From contig NZ_JACIFY010000021.1 of the NCBI RefSeq assembly GCF_014197615.1, positions 1-64,000 on the forward strand: a stretch of DNA of 64,000 nt, given 5' to 3'. The number at the start of each line of letters is the position of its first letter. Positions within the stretch are counted from its first letter, which is position 1. The position numbers and the translations under genes were made by a program. This DNA is from Rhizobium esperanzae (GTDB lineage Bacteria; Pseudomonadota; Alphaproteobacteria; Rhizobiales; Rhizobiaceae). This document shows, in pieces, positions 25,249 through 35,080 of the stretch. The notes under the pieces were generated by a model, which saw only the letters and a list, made by a program, of their open reading frames with translations, had not been told where the DNA came from and searched no databases.

Positions 25249-27132
25249 ATGATCACGATTACCGATATTTCCGCCCGTATCGCCGGGCGCCTGCTTCTCG
25301 ACAATGCCAGCGTATCGCTGCCTTCGGGCACGAAGGCGGGGCTCGTCGGGCGCAACGGCGCCGGCAAGTCGACGCTGTTTCGCGTCATCACCGGCGATCT
25401 CGGTTCCGAGACCGGATCGGTGTCGATCCCGAAGGCCGCGCGCATCGGCCAGGTGGCCCAGGAAGCACCGGCAACCGAGGACGCGCTGATCGAGATCGTG
25501 CTTGCCGCCGACAAGGAGCGCACGGCGCTCGTCACTGAAGCGGAAACGGCGACCGACCCGCATCGCATCGCCGAAATCCAGATGCGTCTCGTCGATATCG
25601 ACGCGCATTCGGCCGAAGCGCGCGCAGCGAGCATTCTTGCCGGCCTCGGCTTCGACCAGGCGGCGCAAGCCCGCCCCGCCTCCTCCTTCTCCGGTGGCTG
25701 GCGCATGCGCGTTGCCCTTGCCGCCGTGCTGTTTGCCGAGCCGGACCTGCTTCTGCTCGACGAGCCGACCAACTATCTCGACCTCGAAGGCACCTTGTGG
25801 CTGGAAGACTACATCCGCCGCTACCCGCACACCGTCATCATCATCAGCCATGATCGCGACCTGCTGAACAATGCGGTCAATTCGATCGTCCATCTCGACC
25901 AGAAGAAGCTGACCTTCTATCGCGGCGGCTACGACCAGTTCGAGCGGCAGAAGGCCGAGGCCGACGAGCTGCAGACCAAGGCCAAGGCCAAGAACGAGGC
26001 GGCGCGCAAACATCTGCAGAGCTTCATCGATCGCTTCAAGGCCAAGGCCTCCAAGGCGCGGCAGGCACAATCGCGCGTCAAGGCGCTCGAGCGCATGGGA
26101 ACGGTCGCCGCAGTGATCGAAGACCACGTCACGCCGATCACCTTTCCCGAACCGGAAAAGCAGCCGGCTTCGCCGATCGTCGCCATCCAGAGCGGCGCCG
26201 TCGGCTACGAGCCCGGCAAGCCGATCCTGAAGAACCTCAACCTGCGCATCGACAATGACGACCGCATCGCCCTGCTCGGCTCGAACGGCAACGGCAAGTC
26301 GACCTTCGCCAAATTCATTTCCGGCCGGCTTGCGCCGGAAAGCGGCGAAGTGAAGCTGGCGCCGAGCCTGAAGATCGGCTTCTTCGCGCAGCACCAGCTC
26401 GACGACCTCATTCCCGAGCAGTCGCCGGTCGAACATGTACGCCGCCTGATGCCCGGCGCGCCGGAGGCCAAGGTGCGCGCCCGCGTCGCGCAGATGGGGC
26501 TGGCAACCGAGAAGATGGCAACGGCCGCCAAGGATCTTTCAGGTGGCGAAAAGGCCCGCCTGCTGATGGGGCTCGCCGCCTTCAACGCGCCCAACCTGCT
26601 GATCCTCGACGAACCCACGAACCACCTCGACATCGACAGCCGCCGGGCGCTGATCGAGGCGCTGAACGACTATGAAGGTGCGGTCATCCTGATTTCGCAT
26701 GACCGCCACCTGATCGAGGCGACGGTCGACCGGCTGTGGCTGGTCAATGGCGGCACGGTGACGACCTTCGAAGGCGACATGGACGAATACCGCGACCTGA
26801 TCGTTACCTCAGGTAAAAAAAAAGAAGAAAAGCCGCAGCTGATTGAAGACGCGACGTCGAAGGCGGAACAGCGCAAGCTCAATGCCGAAAAGCGTGCTTC
26901 GCTGACGCCGCTCAAGAAAAAGATCAACGAAATCGAATCCTTGACGGCGAAGCTGGAGAAACAGATTCAGGCGCTTGATGCGGAACTTGGCGATCCCGCC
27001 CTTTATGAAAAGACGCCCGCCAAGGCCGCCGAGAAGGCAAAGCAGCGCGGCGAGGCTGCCGCAAAACTGGCGGCCGCCGAGGAAGACTGGCTGATGCTTT
27101 CGGCCGAATATGAAGAAGCCATGGCGGGATAG
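25249..27132 (+). CDS. ABC-F family ATP-binding protein
   Basis: A 627-residue protein with two ABC domains and no membrane segments. The first has GRNGAGKST, SFSGGWRMRVALA and LLLLDEPTNYLDLE; the second has GSNGNGKST, LSGGEKARLLMG and LLILDEPTNHLDID. The positively charged interdomain linker (KAKASKARQAQSRVKALERM) and a C-terminal coiled coil fit the Uup/YheS-type translation factors that act at the ribosome. Homology begins at MITITDIS (25249); no strong ribosome binding site is visible. Confidence 0.92.
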   Translation: MITITDISARIAGRLLLDNASVSLPSGTKAGLVGRNGAGKSTLFRVITGDLGSETGSVSIPKAARIGQVAQEAPATEDALIEIVLAADKERTALVTEAETATDPHRIAEIQMRLVDIDAHSAEARAASILAGLGFDQAAQARPASSFSGGWRMRVALAAVLFAEPDLLLLDEPTNYLDLEGTLWLEDYIRRYPHTVIIISHDRDLLNNAVNSIVHLDQKKLTFYRGGYDQFERQKAEADELQTKAKAKNEAARKHLQSFIDRFKAKASKARQAQSRVKALERMGTVAAVIEDHVTPITFPEPEKQPASPIVAIQSGAVGYEPGKPILKNLNLRIDNDDRIALLGSNGNGKSTFAKFISGRLAPESGEVKLAPSLKIGFFAQHQLDDLIPEQSPVEHVRRLMPGAPEAKVRARVAQMGLATEKMATAAKDLSGGEKARLLMGLAAFNAPNLLILDEPTNHLDIDSRRALIEALNDYEGAVILISHDRHLIEATVDRLWLVNGGTVTTFEGDMDEYRDLIVTSGKKKEEKPQLIEDATSKAEQRKLNAEKRASLTPLKKKINEIESLTAKLEKQIQALDAELGDPALYEKTPAKAAEKAKQRGEAAAKLAAAEEDWLMLSAEYEEAMAG

Positions 27133-27150
27133 CCGAGGCCTTTAGAAAGT

Positions 27151-27200
27151 TAGAACATGATGTCGCCCGAACACCGCTTACACTTTTCGGCATCATGCTC
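27151..27200. repeat. Dispersed repeat, half-length copy C
   Basis: An imperfect palindrome bounded by ACATGATG and CATCATGCTC, with an internal CCGCTTACACTTTTCGG block. It corresponds to one half of the family represented at 7964-8070 and resembles copies at 35746-35794 and 63600-63651. It lies between the ABC-F gene and the deacetylase lipoprotein gene. Confidence 0.65.
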
Positions 27201-27318
27201 TCGCAAAAGCGTGGCGAAGTGCCGCGCATCGACACAATTGCGACCACTATCAACCAATCGTTAACCATAATTCGAAAGGTTGTCTCAACATTCGTTACTG
27301 ATTTGTTGAGCCCTTTCG

Positions 27319-28161
27319 ATGTATCGCTTTTTCGTTCTTTCCTGCATGGCCCTCACGGCCGCCCTGTCCGCCTGCAGCACCACCAAACCCGCCCCGGACA
27401 CCTCGATCAAAACCGCCTCGGTGATCGCGCCCGAGGGACGGAAACTTGCCTATGGCGGCGACGATGCGGCACCACGCATGACCGGCTGGCACCATCTGGC
27501 CGGGCGGACGCTGGAGGTTTCCTCGCTTGCCGATCTCAAGCTGCAGGACAAGGAAGTGATCCTGAGCTTCGACGACGGCCCGATCCCGGGCCGGACCGAT
27601 AAGGTGCTGGCGATCCTCGACCGGTTCGGCGTCAAAGGCGCCTTCATGATGGTCGGCGAAATGGCCGAACTGCATCCGGCGCTCGCCCGCAAGGTCGCCG
27701 AGAACGGCAATACGATCGGAAGTCACACCTATGACCACGCCAACCTGAGTTCACTCGATTTCGACGCGGCGATGGCCGAGGTGATCAAGGGCGAATTGGC
27801 GGTGACCAAGGCGACGGGAACCGACGTCTCCTTCTTCCGCTTCCCCTATCTTGCCGAGAGCCACAGGCTGCGTGCCGCCATCGCCATGCGCGATATGGTG
27901 GTCATGGATGTCGATATCGACAGCAAGGACTATTTCACCACGACGCCGCTCTCCGTGACGCAGCGGACGATGGACCTGCTGCACAAGCGCGGCCGCGGCA
28001 TCATCCTGATGCACGACATCCATAAACGTACGGCAACCATGCTGCCGACGCTGCTTTCGGATCTCGAAGCCGAGGGCTACAAGGTCGTGACATTGAAATT
28101 CAAGAAGGCGCAGTCGCCGAACAACGTCTTCGCCGCGGCCGATTTCGTGACGATCCGGTAG
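27319..28161 (+). CDS. Polysaccharide deacetylase family lipoprotein
   Basis: A 280-residue protein with a type II signal peptide (lipobox LSAC, Cys19) and a NodB-homology domain. Metal and catalytic motifs are LSFDDGPIPGRT (about residues 82-93) and GSHTYDHANL near 134, with RFPY near residue 175. It probably deacetylates peptidoglycan or a surface glycan from a lipid anchor in the envelope. It is not NodB itself, which lacks a lipoprotein signal. Confidence 0.88.
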   Translation: MYRFFVLSCMALTAALSACSTTKPAPDTSIKTASVIAPEGRKLAYGGDDAAPRMTGWHHLAGRTLEVSSLADLKLQDKEVILSFDDGPIPGRTDKVLAILDRFGVKGAFMMVGEMAELHPALARKVAENGNTIGSHTYDHANLSSLDFDAAMAEVIKGELAVTKATGTDVSFFRFPYLAESHRLRAAIAMRDMVVMDVDIDSKDYFTTTPLSVTQRTMDLLHKRGRGIILMHDIHKRTATMLPTLLSDLEAEGYKVVTLKFKKAQSPNNVFAAADFVTIR

Positions 28162-28400
28162 AGGTCAGCTTTTCACGGAAGCGCGGAACCGCTCCGACGT
28201 TTGTTTTAACGCACCTCCCGGCAAAAGCGCCAGAAGATTCAGATCTTGAGCTGTGTGTTGGTTGGGGCGATTGCCAGACATCCGCACATGCGGAAGATTT
28301 TTCAACGAATGCACCCATTTCGAAAAATAAAATCTATATAATCTATCATAACAGTGGTCTTCTTTGAGAAAGAACGTTCCTTCTCTCTCAATGGATCACC

Positions 28401-28982
28401 ATGCTCCCGTCCATCCAGCTGTCGTTTCGCGCCAAAATACTCGATGCGATCAGCGATCTCTTCTATCGGCGCGGGACTTATCTGGTCGGCATCGACGAGA
28501 TCGTCCGGGAACTGAAGATTGCCCGCGCCACCCTCTACCGTCACTTCGGCGGCAAGGAGGGCCTCGTCGTTGCCTATCTCAAGCAGCGGCACACGTCTGT
28601 GAGCGGTCAGATGGAGACGCTGATCTCGGGCAAAAGAGGTGCGGCTGCGATTCTCTCCATTTTCGACAGTCTGTCCGACAAGACACGCAACGAAGCCTTC
28701 CGGGGCTGCGCCTTCCTCATCGCGGTGACAGAAAATCCCGGCTCTAGTGCGATACGCGACGTGGCCTGCGAGCATAAGGCATTTCTTCGTGAACTCTTCG
28801 GCCGGCTCGTCCCGCTCGGCTTCGCCCACGACGACCTCAGTGAGCAGTTGCTCCTTCTCTACGAAGGCGCGCTTGCCGGATCGGTGCTGCGGCCCGAAGC
28901 AAGGCCCGCAGACGTCGCCCGAAAAACGGCCGCGGCTCTTCTCCAAGCCGGCGGCGTCAACGCGCCTGAAGGTGAGCCATGA
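28401..28982 (+). CDS. TetR family transcriptional regulator
   Basis: A 193-residue regulator with a TetR helix-turn-helix at residues 8-55 (ILDAISDLFYRRGTYLVGID then LKIARATLYRHFGGKEGLV) and a helical ligand-binding domain. It lies at the head of a cluster encoding an amino acid-type ABC importer, an MmgE/PrpD protein and an LLM monooxygenase, which it probably controls. The start of the importer operon is 162 bases downstream. Confidence 0.88.
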   Translation: MLPSIQLSFRAKILDAISDLFYRRGTYLVGIDEIVRELKIARATLYRHFGGKEGLVVAYLKQRHTSVSGQMETLISGKRGAAAILSIFDSLSDKTRNEAFRGCAFLIAVTENPGSSAIRDVACEHKAFLRELFGRLVPLGFAHDDLSEQLLLLYEGALAGSVLRPEARPADVARKTAAALLQAGGVNAPEGEP

Positions 28983-29143
28983 TCGACATTGCCGCCGAGG
29001 TCCGTCTCGTCGCCAGCTTTCTCGGGGCCGCCTGCTTCCCAAGTGGCGAATGCCGATGGCCCAAACACTCAGTTCAAAAGCCTCACATTGCTCGAGGTCA
29101 TGAACTGATCCCTCTGCCTTTCCTTCCAAAACGGAGCTCAAAC

Positions 29144-29974
29144 ATGTCACGTAAAATTTTCCCGAAGGCGCTCCTCGCCACGTCGATTTCGTTGATGGCG
29201 GCAACGCATGCATTCGCGGACGCCACGCTTGATCGCATTAAAGCCCGCGGCACCCTCACCGTCGGCGTCATTCTGTCGGGCGCGCCGTTTGGCTATATCG
29301 ATCCGGCGTCGCAGACGCAGAAAGGATACAATCTCGATATTGCCAAGGCACTCGCCGACGATCTCGGCGTCAAACTCGAAACGGTCACGGTCACTCCCCC
29401 GAACCGGGTGCAATTTCTCCAGCAGGGCAAGGTCGATATCCTGATTGCGAACATGCAATACACGGAGGATCGCGCCAAAGTGCTTGACTGGGTGCCGACG
29501 CCCTATGATCGCAGCGGCGGCGCCGCCGTCGGACGCAAGGACAGCGGGCTGAAGGACTGGGCCGATCTCAAGGGGAAACCGGTCTGCGTTTCGCAAGGCT
29601 CGAATTTCACGCAGCCGCTCATCGAGCAATATGGCGCCGAAGTGAAGGGCTTGCCGAGCCAGCCGGAGTCGCTGTTGGCGCTGCAGGGCGGCAACTGCGT
29701 CGCAGCCGTCCATGTCGGCGCAACCGTCGGCCTGCTGCTGGAGGACCGACCCGAGGAGTGGAAGGACTACACCATTCTCTTTCCGACCGAGCTTCTCCCT
29801 TCGGATTCCGTAATCTGGGTGCGAAAGGGCGAAAAGGACACGGCCGACACACTCGATAAATCGATCCGGCAGTTCCATACGTCAGGAAAGCTCCTGGAAT
29901 TTGCGAAGGCGAACAGGCTCCGCAATACCGAATATCTGGAGCAGGAGCGCCAGACCTTATCGGCCAGCAAGTAA
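29144..29974 (+). CDS. Polar amino acid ABC transporter, substrate-binding protein
   Basis: A 276-residue periplasmic protein with a signal peptide (cleavage after AFA near residue 25) and a family 3 solute-binding fold (LDRIKARGTLTVGVILSGAP, GYNLDIAKALADDLGV). The ATG at 29144 has CGGAG upstream; the frame extends to 28979, but that segment has no signal-like or homologous character. It is the first gene of the importer operon. Confidence 0.9.
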   Translation: MSRKIFPKALLATSISLMAATHAFADATLDRIKARGTLTVGVILSGAPFGYIDPASQTQKGYNLDIAKALADDLGVKLETVTVTPPNRVQFLQQGKVDILIANMQYTEDRAKVLDWVPTPYDRSGGAAVGRKDSGLKDWADLKGKPVCVSQGSNFTQPLIEQYGAEVKGLPSQPESLLALQGGNCVAAVHVGATVGLLLEDRPEEWKDYTILFPTELLPSDSVIWVRKGEKDTADTLDKSIRQFHTSGKLLEFAKANRLRNTEYLEQERQTLSASK

Positions 29975-29998
29975 GACAGGCAGCACTGGCGGATCGAC

Positions 29999-30745
29999 AT
30001 GCAGGATACAAGCATGACCAGTCTGTTCGTCACTTTGACGAACAGACTCGGCCTAAACTACGAGTTCCTGGCAACGGGCTATGAGGCGCAGATATGGCGT
30101 GACGGTTTCATCACCACACTTTATCTGATCGCTCTCCTGATCCCCATAAGCCTGATTGGCGGGCTGCTGTTTGCCGCCGGCCTGACATCGGGCAGGCTAT
30201 GGCTATCGGCGCCGGTGCGCGCTTTCGTGGAAATCACCCGAAACACGCCGACGCTGGTGCAGCTGATGTTCAGCTTCCTGGTGCTCAATACATTCATATC
30301 GAACCTGGTCGGCGGAGCGCAGAACAATCCGCTGACGCCATTCTTCTGGGTGGTGGCGGTGGTCGGATTGCATATCGCCGCCTTGCATGCCGAGGCGATC
30401 CGCGCGGGGATAGAAGCAGTGCCATCGGCCACGGTGGAAGCGGCGCGGGGTATCGGCTTCAGCAAGCTACAGATCCTTCGTTACGTCGAAGTTCCCCTGG
30501 CGCTCCGGGCCTCGTTGCCGGCAATCGTCAACAACCTCATCAATCTCGTGAAGTTGACGACGGTGGGCAATGCGATCGCGGTCAGCGAAATTACCTATGC
30601 CTCCATCATGGTGTGGACGCAGCGCGACAACGTGGTGTCGCTGATGATCGTTATCCTGCTGTTCTTCAGCATCATCAACCTGGCCGTTGCCCGCATCGGC
30701 CTTTGGGTGGAGCGCAAGCTCGCCGTTCCGGGGTATGGCCTATGA
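29999..30745 (+). CDS. Polar amino acid ABC transporter, permease 1
   Basis: A 248-residue HisM/GlnP-type permease with about five hydrophobic segments and the loop ATVEAARGIGFSKLQILRYV. Starts at 29999 and 30014 are both possible; the second has AGGA seven bases upstream. Its stop overlaps the next permease start (ATGA), so both are made together and probably form a heterodimer. Confidence 0.9.
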   Translation: MQDTSMTSLFVTLTNRLGLNYEFLATGYEAQIWRDGFITTLYLIALLIPISLIGGLLFAAGLTSGRLWLSAPVRAFVEITRNTPTLVQLMFSFLVLNTFISNLVGGAQNNPLTPFFWVVAVVGLHIAALHAEAIRAGIEAVPSATVEAARGIGFSKLQILRYVEVPLALRASLPAIVNNLINLVKLTTVGNAIAVSEITYASIMVWTQRDNVVSLMIVILLFFSIINLAVARIGLWVERKLAVPGYGL

Positions 30746-31524
30746 CGACTGCTGTGTTTTCGGAGCAGCGCAAGAGCGGACGCCTGCTGCGCAATATCGG
30801 CTTTTTGGTACTGCCGCTCATCACCCTCCTCTGGTCATTGGCCGACCCGACACTGGGACGCGAACTGGCGACGTGGGCCCCCTATCTCGCCTCGGGTTTC
30901 ATGATGAATGTGATCATCAGCCTCTGTGCGATAACGCTTGGAACGGCCGTCGGAGCTCTGTTCGGCATATTGCAACTGGCTCCCTACAAGCTGGTTCGTT
31001 ACCCGGTGGTCGTCTATGTGCAGGTCTTCCGCAATGCACCGCATCTCGTGCTGATCTTCGCGACGACTTACATCTTTCCCTTCGAGATCGTGGTGGCCGG
31101 CAACTACCTGCCCTTCCCCGATTGGCTGAAGGCGGTGATCGGCCTTGCCATACCGGCCAGCGCCTATGTGGCCGAGATCACCCGCGGCGCCATCCTTTCC
31201 ATTCCGACCACTCAATGGGAAGCGGCAAAGGGGCTCGGATTTTCGCGCAGCGAGGCGCTGCGCTGGATCATCCTGCCACAATGCCTGCGGCGCTCGCTGC
31301 CGCCGTGGATGAACATATTGGCTTCCATCACCATGGGTACGTCGCTTGCCTCGCTGGTCGGCGTCCATGAATTGTTGCATGCGGCAACGGATGCCAGCAC
31401 CTCCGTGCGCCGCCTCGATTTCACGATCATCGCCTATATCGTGGTGATGGCCGCCTTCTTCACGCTTTGCTACCCGATCGCCCGCCTGACGCGACGCCTC
31501 GAGCGACGTTTCAACGCGGCATGA
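30742..31524 (+). CDS. Polar amino acid ABC transporter, permease 2
   Basis: A 260-residue partner permease with the corresponding loop TTQWEAAKGLGFSRSEALRW and five or so membrane segments. It overlaps permease 1 by four bases and precedes the ATPase gene by 12 bases. Confidence 0.9.
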   Translation: MTTAVFSEQRKSGRLLRNIGFLVLPLITLLWSLADPTLGRELATWAPYLASGFMMNVIISLCAITLGTAVGALFGILQLAPYKLVRYPVVVYVQVFRNAPHLVLIFATTYIFPFEIVVAGNYLPFPDWLKAVIGLAIPASAYVAEITRGAILSIPTTQWEAAKGLGFSRSEALRWIILPQCLRRSLPPWMNILASITMGTSLASLVGVHELLHAATDASTSVRRLDFTIIAYIVVMAAFFTLCYPIARLTRRLERRFNAA

Positions 31525-31536
31525 GGATTTGAGACG

Positions 31537-32322
31537 ATGAACACAGAAAACGACGAACCGATCGTGCGACTGGACGACGTGCACCTGTCCTTCGGCCAGA
31601 CCGAGGTGCTGAAGGGCATAAACCTGACCGTCCACAGGGGCAATGCGGTTTCCATCATCGGCCCGTCCGGCTCGGGAAAGTCGACGATCCTGCGCTGCAT
31701 CAACGCATTGGTGACGCCGCAGCGCGGCCGCATCACGGTCGACGGCACCCGCGTCGATCAACTGGCGAGGGAAAACGAACGCATCGCGCTGCGCAAGCGC
31801 GTCGGCATCGTCTTCCAGCAATACAATCTTTTTCCCCACCTGACGGTGCTGGAGAATATCGTGCTGGCCCCAACCCGCATCCTCGGCGTCGAGCGGCGCG
31901 AGGCCGAAAAGCTGGCGCGCGAACTGCTCGACAAGGTGAGGCTGTCGGAAAAAGCCGGCGCCTATCCTGGCCAGCTTTCCGGCGGCCAGCAGCAGCGTGT
32001 TGCGATTGCCCGCGCGCTGGCGATGAAGCCGGAGCTGGTGCTGTTCGACGAAGTGACCTCGGCGCTGGACCCCGAGACGGTGGGCGAGGTGCTGTGGGTG
32101 ATCCGCGACCTCATTCGCGACGGCATGACCAGCATTCTGGTGACCCACGAAATGCGCTTCGCCGAGGAGATCAGCGACACCGTCGTCTTCACCGAGAACG
32201 GACGCATCATCGACCACGGTTCGCCTGAGCAGATATTTCACACGTTCGACAATCCGCGCATCCGCCAATTCGTTGGCGGCCTGGCCGGCGGGCGCGGGCC
32301 GATGCGCGGTGAAGTTATCTAG
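31537..32322 (+). CDS. Polar amino acid ABC transporter, ATP-binding protein
   Basis: A 261-residue ATPase of the GlnQ/HisP type: Walker A GPSGSGKST, Q-loop FQQYNLFPHLTV, signature LSGGQQQRVAIARAL, Walker B LVLFDEVTSALDPE and switch region VTHEMRFAEE. It completes the four-component importer and is followed after nine bases by the MmgE/PrpD gene. Confidence 0.93.
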   Translation: MNTENDEPIVRLDDVHLSFGQTEVLKGINLTVHRGNAVSIIGPSGSGKSTILRCINALVTPQRGRITVDGTRVDQLARENERIALRKRVGIVFQQYNLFPHLTVLENIVLAPTRILGVERREAEKLARELLDKVRLSEKAGAYPGQLSGGQQQRVAIARALAMKPELVLFDEVTSALDPETVGEVLWVIRDLIRDGMTSILVTHEMRFAEEISDTVVFTENGRIIDHGSPEQIFHTFDNPRIRQFVGGLAGGRGPMRGEVI

Positions 32323-32331
32323 GATTTCGTC

Positions 32332-33690
32332 ATGACGACCACATTCGCACCCCTGACTTCGGCATTCGCCCGGGCAATCATCTCTTCGGACCCGTTGGAA
32401 GATCCTGCGGCTGTGGATGCTGCCCGCACGGCGATCATAGATTTTCTCGCCTGCGCGATCGCAGGCGCCAGGGACCGGACGACCGGCATTCTGGCCGATG
32501 CCATCGGCGCCCGTCTACCGGGCGAAGCGATCCTGCTCGGAAGCACCCGCCGGACCGATCCGCTGATCGCGGCAGTCGTCAACGGCCATGCCGGCCATGT
32601 CCTCGACTACGACGACGTGCATGCAAGCGTGCGCGGCCATCCGACGACGGTGATCATCCCGGCGCTGCTGGCATTCGCCGCAGAGCGCGAATTTTCCGCT
32701 GAAGCACTGGTCGCCTCCTATATCGTCGGTGTCGAAGCCATGGCCCGGCTTGGATTGTCGCTCGGCTCGAAACATTACGAAAATGGTTTCCACGCCACGG
32801 CAACGCTCGGCACGGTGGGCGCGGCCGCTGCCATCGCTCATCTGACACGCGCCTCGATCGACGAGACCGCCATCGCACTCGGCCTTGCCGCAACGCAATC
32901 GTCGGGCCTGCGGCTGCAGTTCGGCACGGACGCAAAACCCTTTCATGCCGGCATGGCGGCGAGATCCGGGCTCTTGTCGGCGCGATTGGCAGCGGCCGGC
33001 TTTGGCGGAGCACGCGATTTCATCGATAATCCCACCGGTTTCCATTCGGCCTATGCCTTCGGTGCGGAACACCCGTCAGCCCTAACCGAAAACTGGGGTT
33101 CGCCATGGCAGATCGTGGCGCCCGGACTGACGTTGAAGGCCTATCCCTGCTGCACCGCCAGCCATCCGGTCGCTTCTGTCGGTATTGGCCTCAACGAGGA
33201 GGGCCTTCGCCCTGAGGCAATCGAGCGCATCACTTTCACCTACCCGCCAGGAGCCGATGCGGCCTTGGTGGTGAGCAAGCCCAGCAATGGGATCGAGGCA
33301 CGCTTCAGCCCTGAATACGTGTTTGCCGCCGCCCTGATCGACGGCGCTCTGCGCCTCGACCATTTCGACGAACAGCCTGTTGCGCCGCGGCTGATGGAAC
33401 TTGCCCGCCGCGTCCACCGGCGCCATGACCACACGGCGCTGCGCATGTCGAGCGATCCCCGGACCCGCTTCGTCATCGTCGATATCCTGCTTCGCGACGG
33501 CAGCACGATCCAGCGCCGCTACGACGGTCTGCCGGGGCTGACCGATCCGGCCGAAAAGTTTTACGGCGCAACCGCACCCCATTCCGCCTTCGCGGATATC
33601 CCGTCACTCGTCCTAACAATGAGCAGCGCTACCGACCTTCGCCAATTGCTGACGCTGCTCAACCAGGATGTCGCCCCAAACCTCGTTTGA
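32332..33690 (+). CDS. MmgE/PrpD family protein
   Basis: A 452-residue member of the MmgE/PrpD fold (DFLACAIAGARDR, NGHAGHVLDYDDVHASVRGH, YPCCTASHP). The family includes 2-methylcitrate dehydratase, cis-aconitate-type enzymes and iminodisuccinate epimerase. No other methylcitrate cycle gene is nearby, and it is placed between an amino acid-type importer and an LLM monooxygenase, so a role in breaking down an N-substituted dicarboxylate is an attractive inference. The exact reaction is unknown. Confidence 0.88.
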   Translation: MTTTFAPLTSAFARAIISSDPLEDPAAVDAARTAIIDFLACAIAGARDRTTGILADAIGARLPGEAILLGSTRRTDPLIAAVVNGHAGHVLDYDDVHASVRGHPTTVIIPALLAFAAEREFSAEALVASYIVGVEAMARLGLSLGSKHYENGFHATATLGTVGAAAAIAHLTRASIDETAIALGLAATQSSGLRLQFGTDAKPFHAGMAARSGLLSARLAAAGFGGARDFIDNPTGFHSAYAFGAEHPSALTENWGSPWQIVAPGLTLKAYPCCTASHPVASVGIGLNEEGLRPEAIERITFTYPPGADAALVVSKPSNGIEARFSPEYVFAAALIDGALRLDHFDEQPVAPRLMELARRVHRRHDHTALRMSSDPRTRFVIVDILLRDGSTIQRRYDGLPGLTDPAEKFYGATAPHSAFADIPSLVLTMSSATDLRQLLTLLNQDVAPNLV

Positions 33691-33703
33691 CGAAGGATTT
33701 TCC

Positions 33704-35008
33704 ATGACCCGCAAAAGAGAAATCCACCTGGGCCTGTTCCTGCAGGGAGCCGGCCACCATGTATCCGGCTGGCGCCACCCTCACGCCGAGGCGGGAAGCG
33801 AGAATTTCGACTTGCTGAGGCGCGTTTGCCAGATCGCCGAAGCGGCCAAATTCGACATGATCTTTTTGGCCGACGGATTGACCAGCGGCGTCGATGCGCA
33901 CCCCTCGACGATCGCGCGTTTCGAACCTCTGACCTTGCTTTCCGCGCTGGCTGTGGTGACTGGCAAGATCGGTCTGGCGGCAACCGCATCCACGACCTAT
34001 GGCGAACCCTATCACACCGCTCGCGCCTTCGCCTCGATCGACCATCTGAGCCACGGCCGCGCCGCCTGGAACGTGGTCACGACATCCTATGCCCGCACGG
34101 CGAACAATTTCTCGAAGGCGCATCCCGAGCATGACGAACGTTACGCCGTGGCCGAGGAATTCGTCGACGTGGTGCGTGGTCTCTGGGACAGCTGGGACGA
34201 CGACGCATTCATCAAGAACAAGCAGAGCGGCGTTTATGCCGACCCCGCCAAGCTCCATGTGCTCGACCACACGGGCAAGTATTTCTCGGTCAAGGGACCG
34301 CTGAACATCCCGCGTGCGCCGCAGGGTCATCCGATCCTGATCCAGGCCGGTTCGTCCGGCCCTGGCCAGGATCTGGCCGCCCGCACCGCCGACGTGGTGT
34401 TCACCGCGCAGCAGAGTCTCGATGAGGCGCAGGCCTTCTACAGAAGTGTCAAGGAACGTGCCGTCGGCTTCGGGCGCCAGCCGGACGACCTCGCCGTGAT
34501 GCCCGGCTTTCTGCCGGTGATCGGCCGTACGTCCAAGGAAGCCGCGGACAAGCTTGCAGAGCTCGACAGGTGGACGGATATCAAAAGCGCGATGCCGCTT
34601 CTGGAAGAGCGCATCGGCCACAGCCTTGCCGATTACGACCTCGACGGCCCTCTGCCAGACCTTCCGATCTCCGACCAGTTGCGCAGCCGCGCCGAATTGC
34701 TGACCGCGCTTGCAAGGCGCGAGAACCTGACCATCCGCCAGCTGGCGCTGCGCGTTGCCGCCGGCCGCGGCCACCATATCGTGCTTGGCACACCAACCGA
34801 GATCGCCGACCGGATGCAGCAATGGTTCGAAAGCCGCGCCGCCGACGGCTTCAACGTCATGCCACCGTTTTTTCCCGAAGGGCTGGAAGACTTCACGCAG
34901 ATGGTCGTGCCGATCCTCCAAGAGCGCGGCCTGTTCCGCACCGAGTACGGTGGCTCGACCCTGCGCGAACATCTAGGCCTGGCGCGGCCGGCATTATCTT
35001 CGTCGTAA
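33704..35008 (+). CDS. LLM class flavin-dependent monooxygenase, NtaA/SnaA/DszA type
   Basis: A 434-residue flavin-dependent monooxygenase. Family signs include IHLGLFLQGAGHHVSGWRHP, LADGLTSG, AWNVVTTSYARTANNF, HPILIQAGSSGPGQDLAA and the C-terminal GTPTEIADRMQQWFE. These enzymes use reduced FMN supplied by a separate reductase and include nitrilotriacetate monooxygenase and C-S or C-N bond-cleaving enzymes. The ATG at 33704 has GAAGGA upstream. No flavin reductase is encoded in the cluster, so one must come from elsewhere. Confidence 0.9.
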   Translation: MTRKREIHLGLFLQGAGHHVSGWRHPHAEAGSENFDLLRRVCQIAEAAKFDMIFLADGLTSGVDAHPSTIARFEPLTLLSALAVVTGKIGLAATASTTYGEPYHTARAFASIDHLSHGRAAWNVVTTSYARTANNFSKAHPEHDERYAVAEEFVDVVRGLWDSWDDDAFIKNKQSGVYADPAKLHVLDHTGKYFSVKGPLNIPRAPQGHPILIQAGSSGPGQDLAARTADVVFTAQQSLDEAQAFYRSVKERAVGFGRQPDDLAVMPGFLPVIGRTSKEAADKLAELDRWTDIKSAMPLLEERIGHSLADYDLDGPLPDLPISDQLRSRAELLTALARRENLTIRQLALRVAAGRGHHIVLGTPTEIADRMQQWFESRAADGFNVMPPFFPEGLEDFTQMVVPILQERGLFRTEYGGSTLREHLGLARPALSSS

Positions 35009-35080
35009 TCGTACGAAATGTTGACCATAGCGCCATACGTCTTCCAGATGTCCAAAGGACGCTGCGAGAGTTGAATCTAC

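Noticed and set aside
28983-29143. A 55-residue N-terminal extension of the binding protein starting at 28979.
   Set aside because: It would bury the signal peptide; the ATG at 29144 has a good ribosome binding site and begins the signal directly.
32332-33690. Assigning the MmgE/PrpD protein as 2-methylcitrate dehydratase.
   Set aside because: No methylcitrate synthase or lyase gene is nearby, and the family has several other activities.
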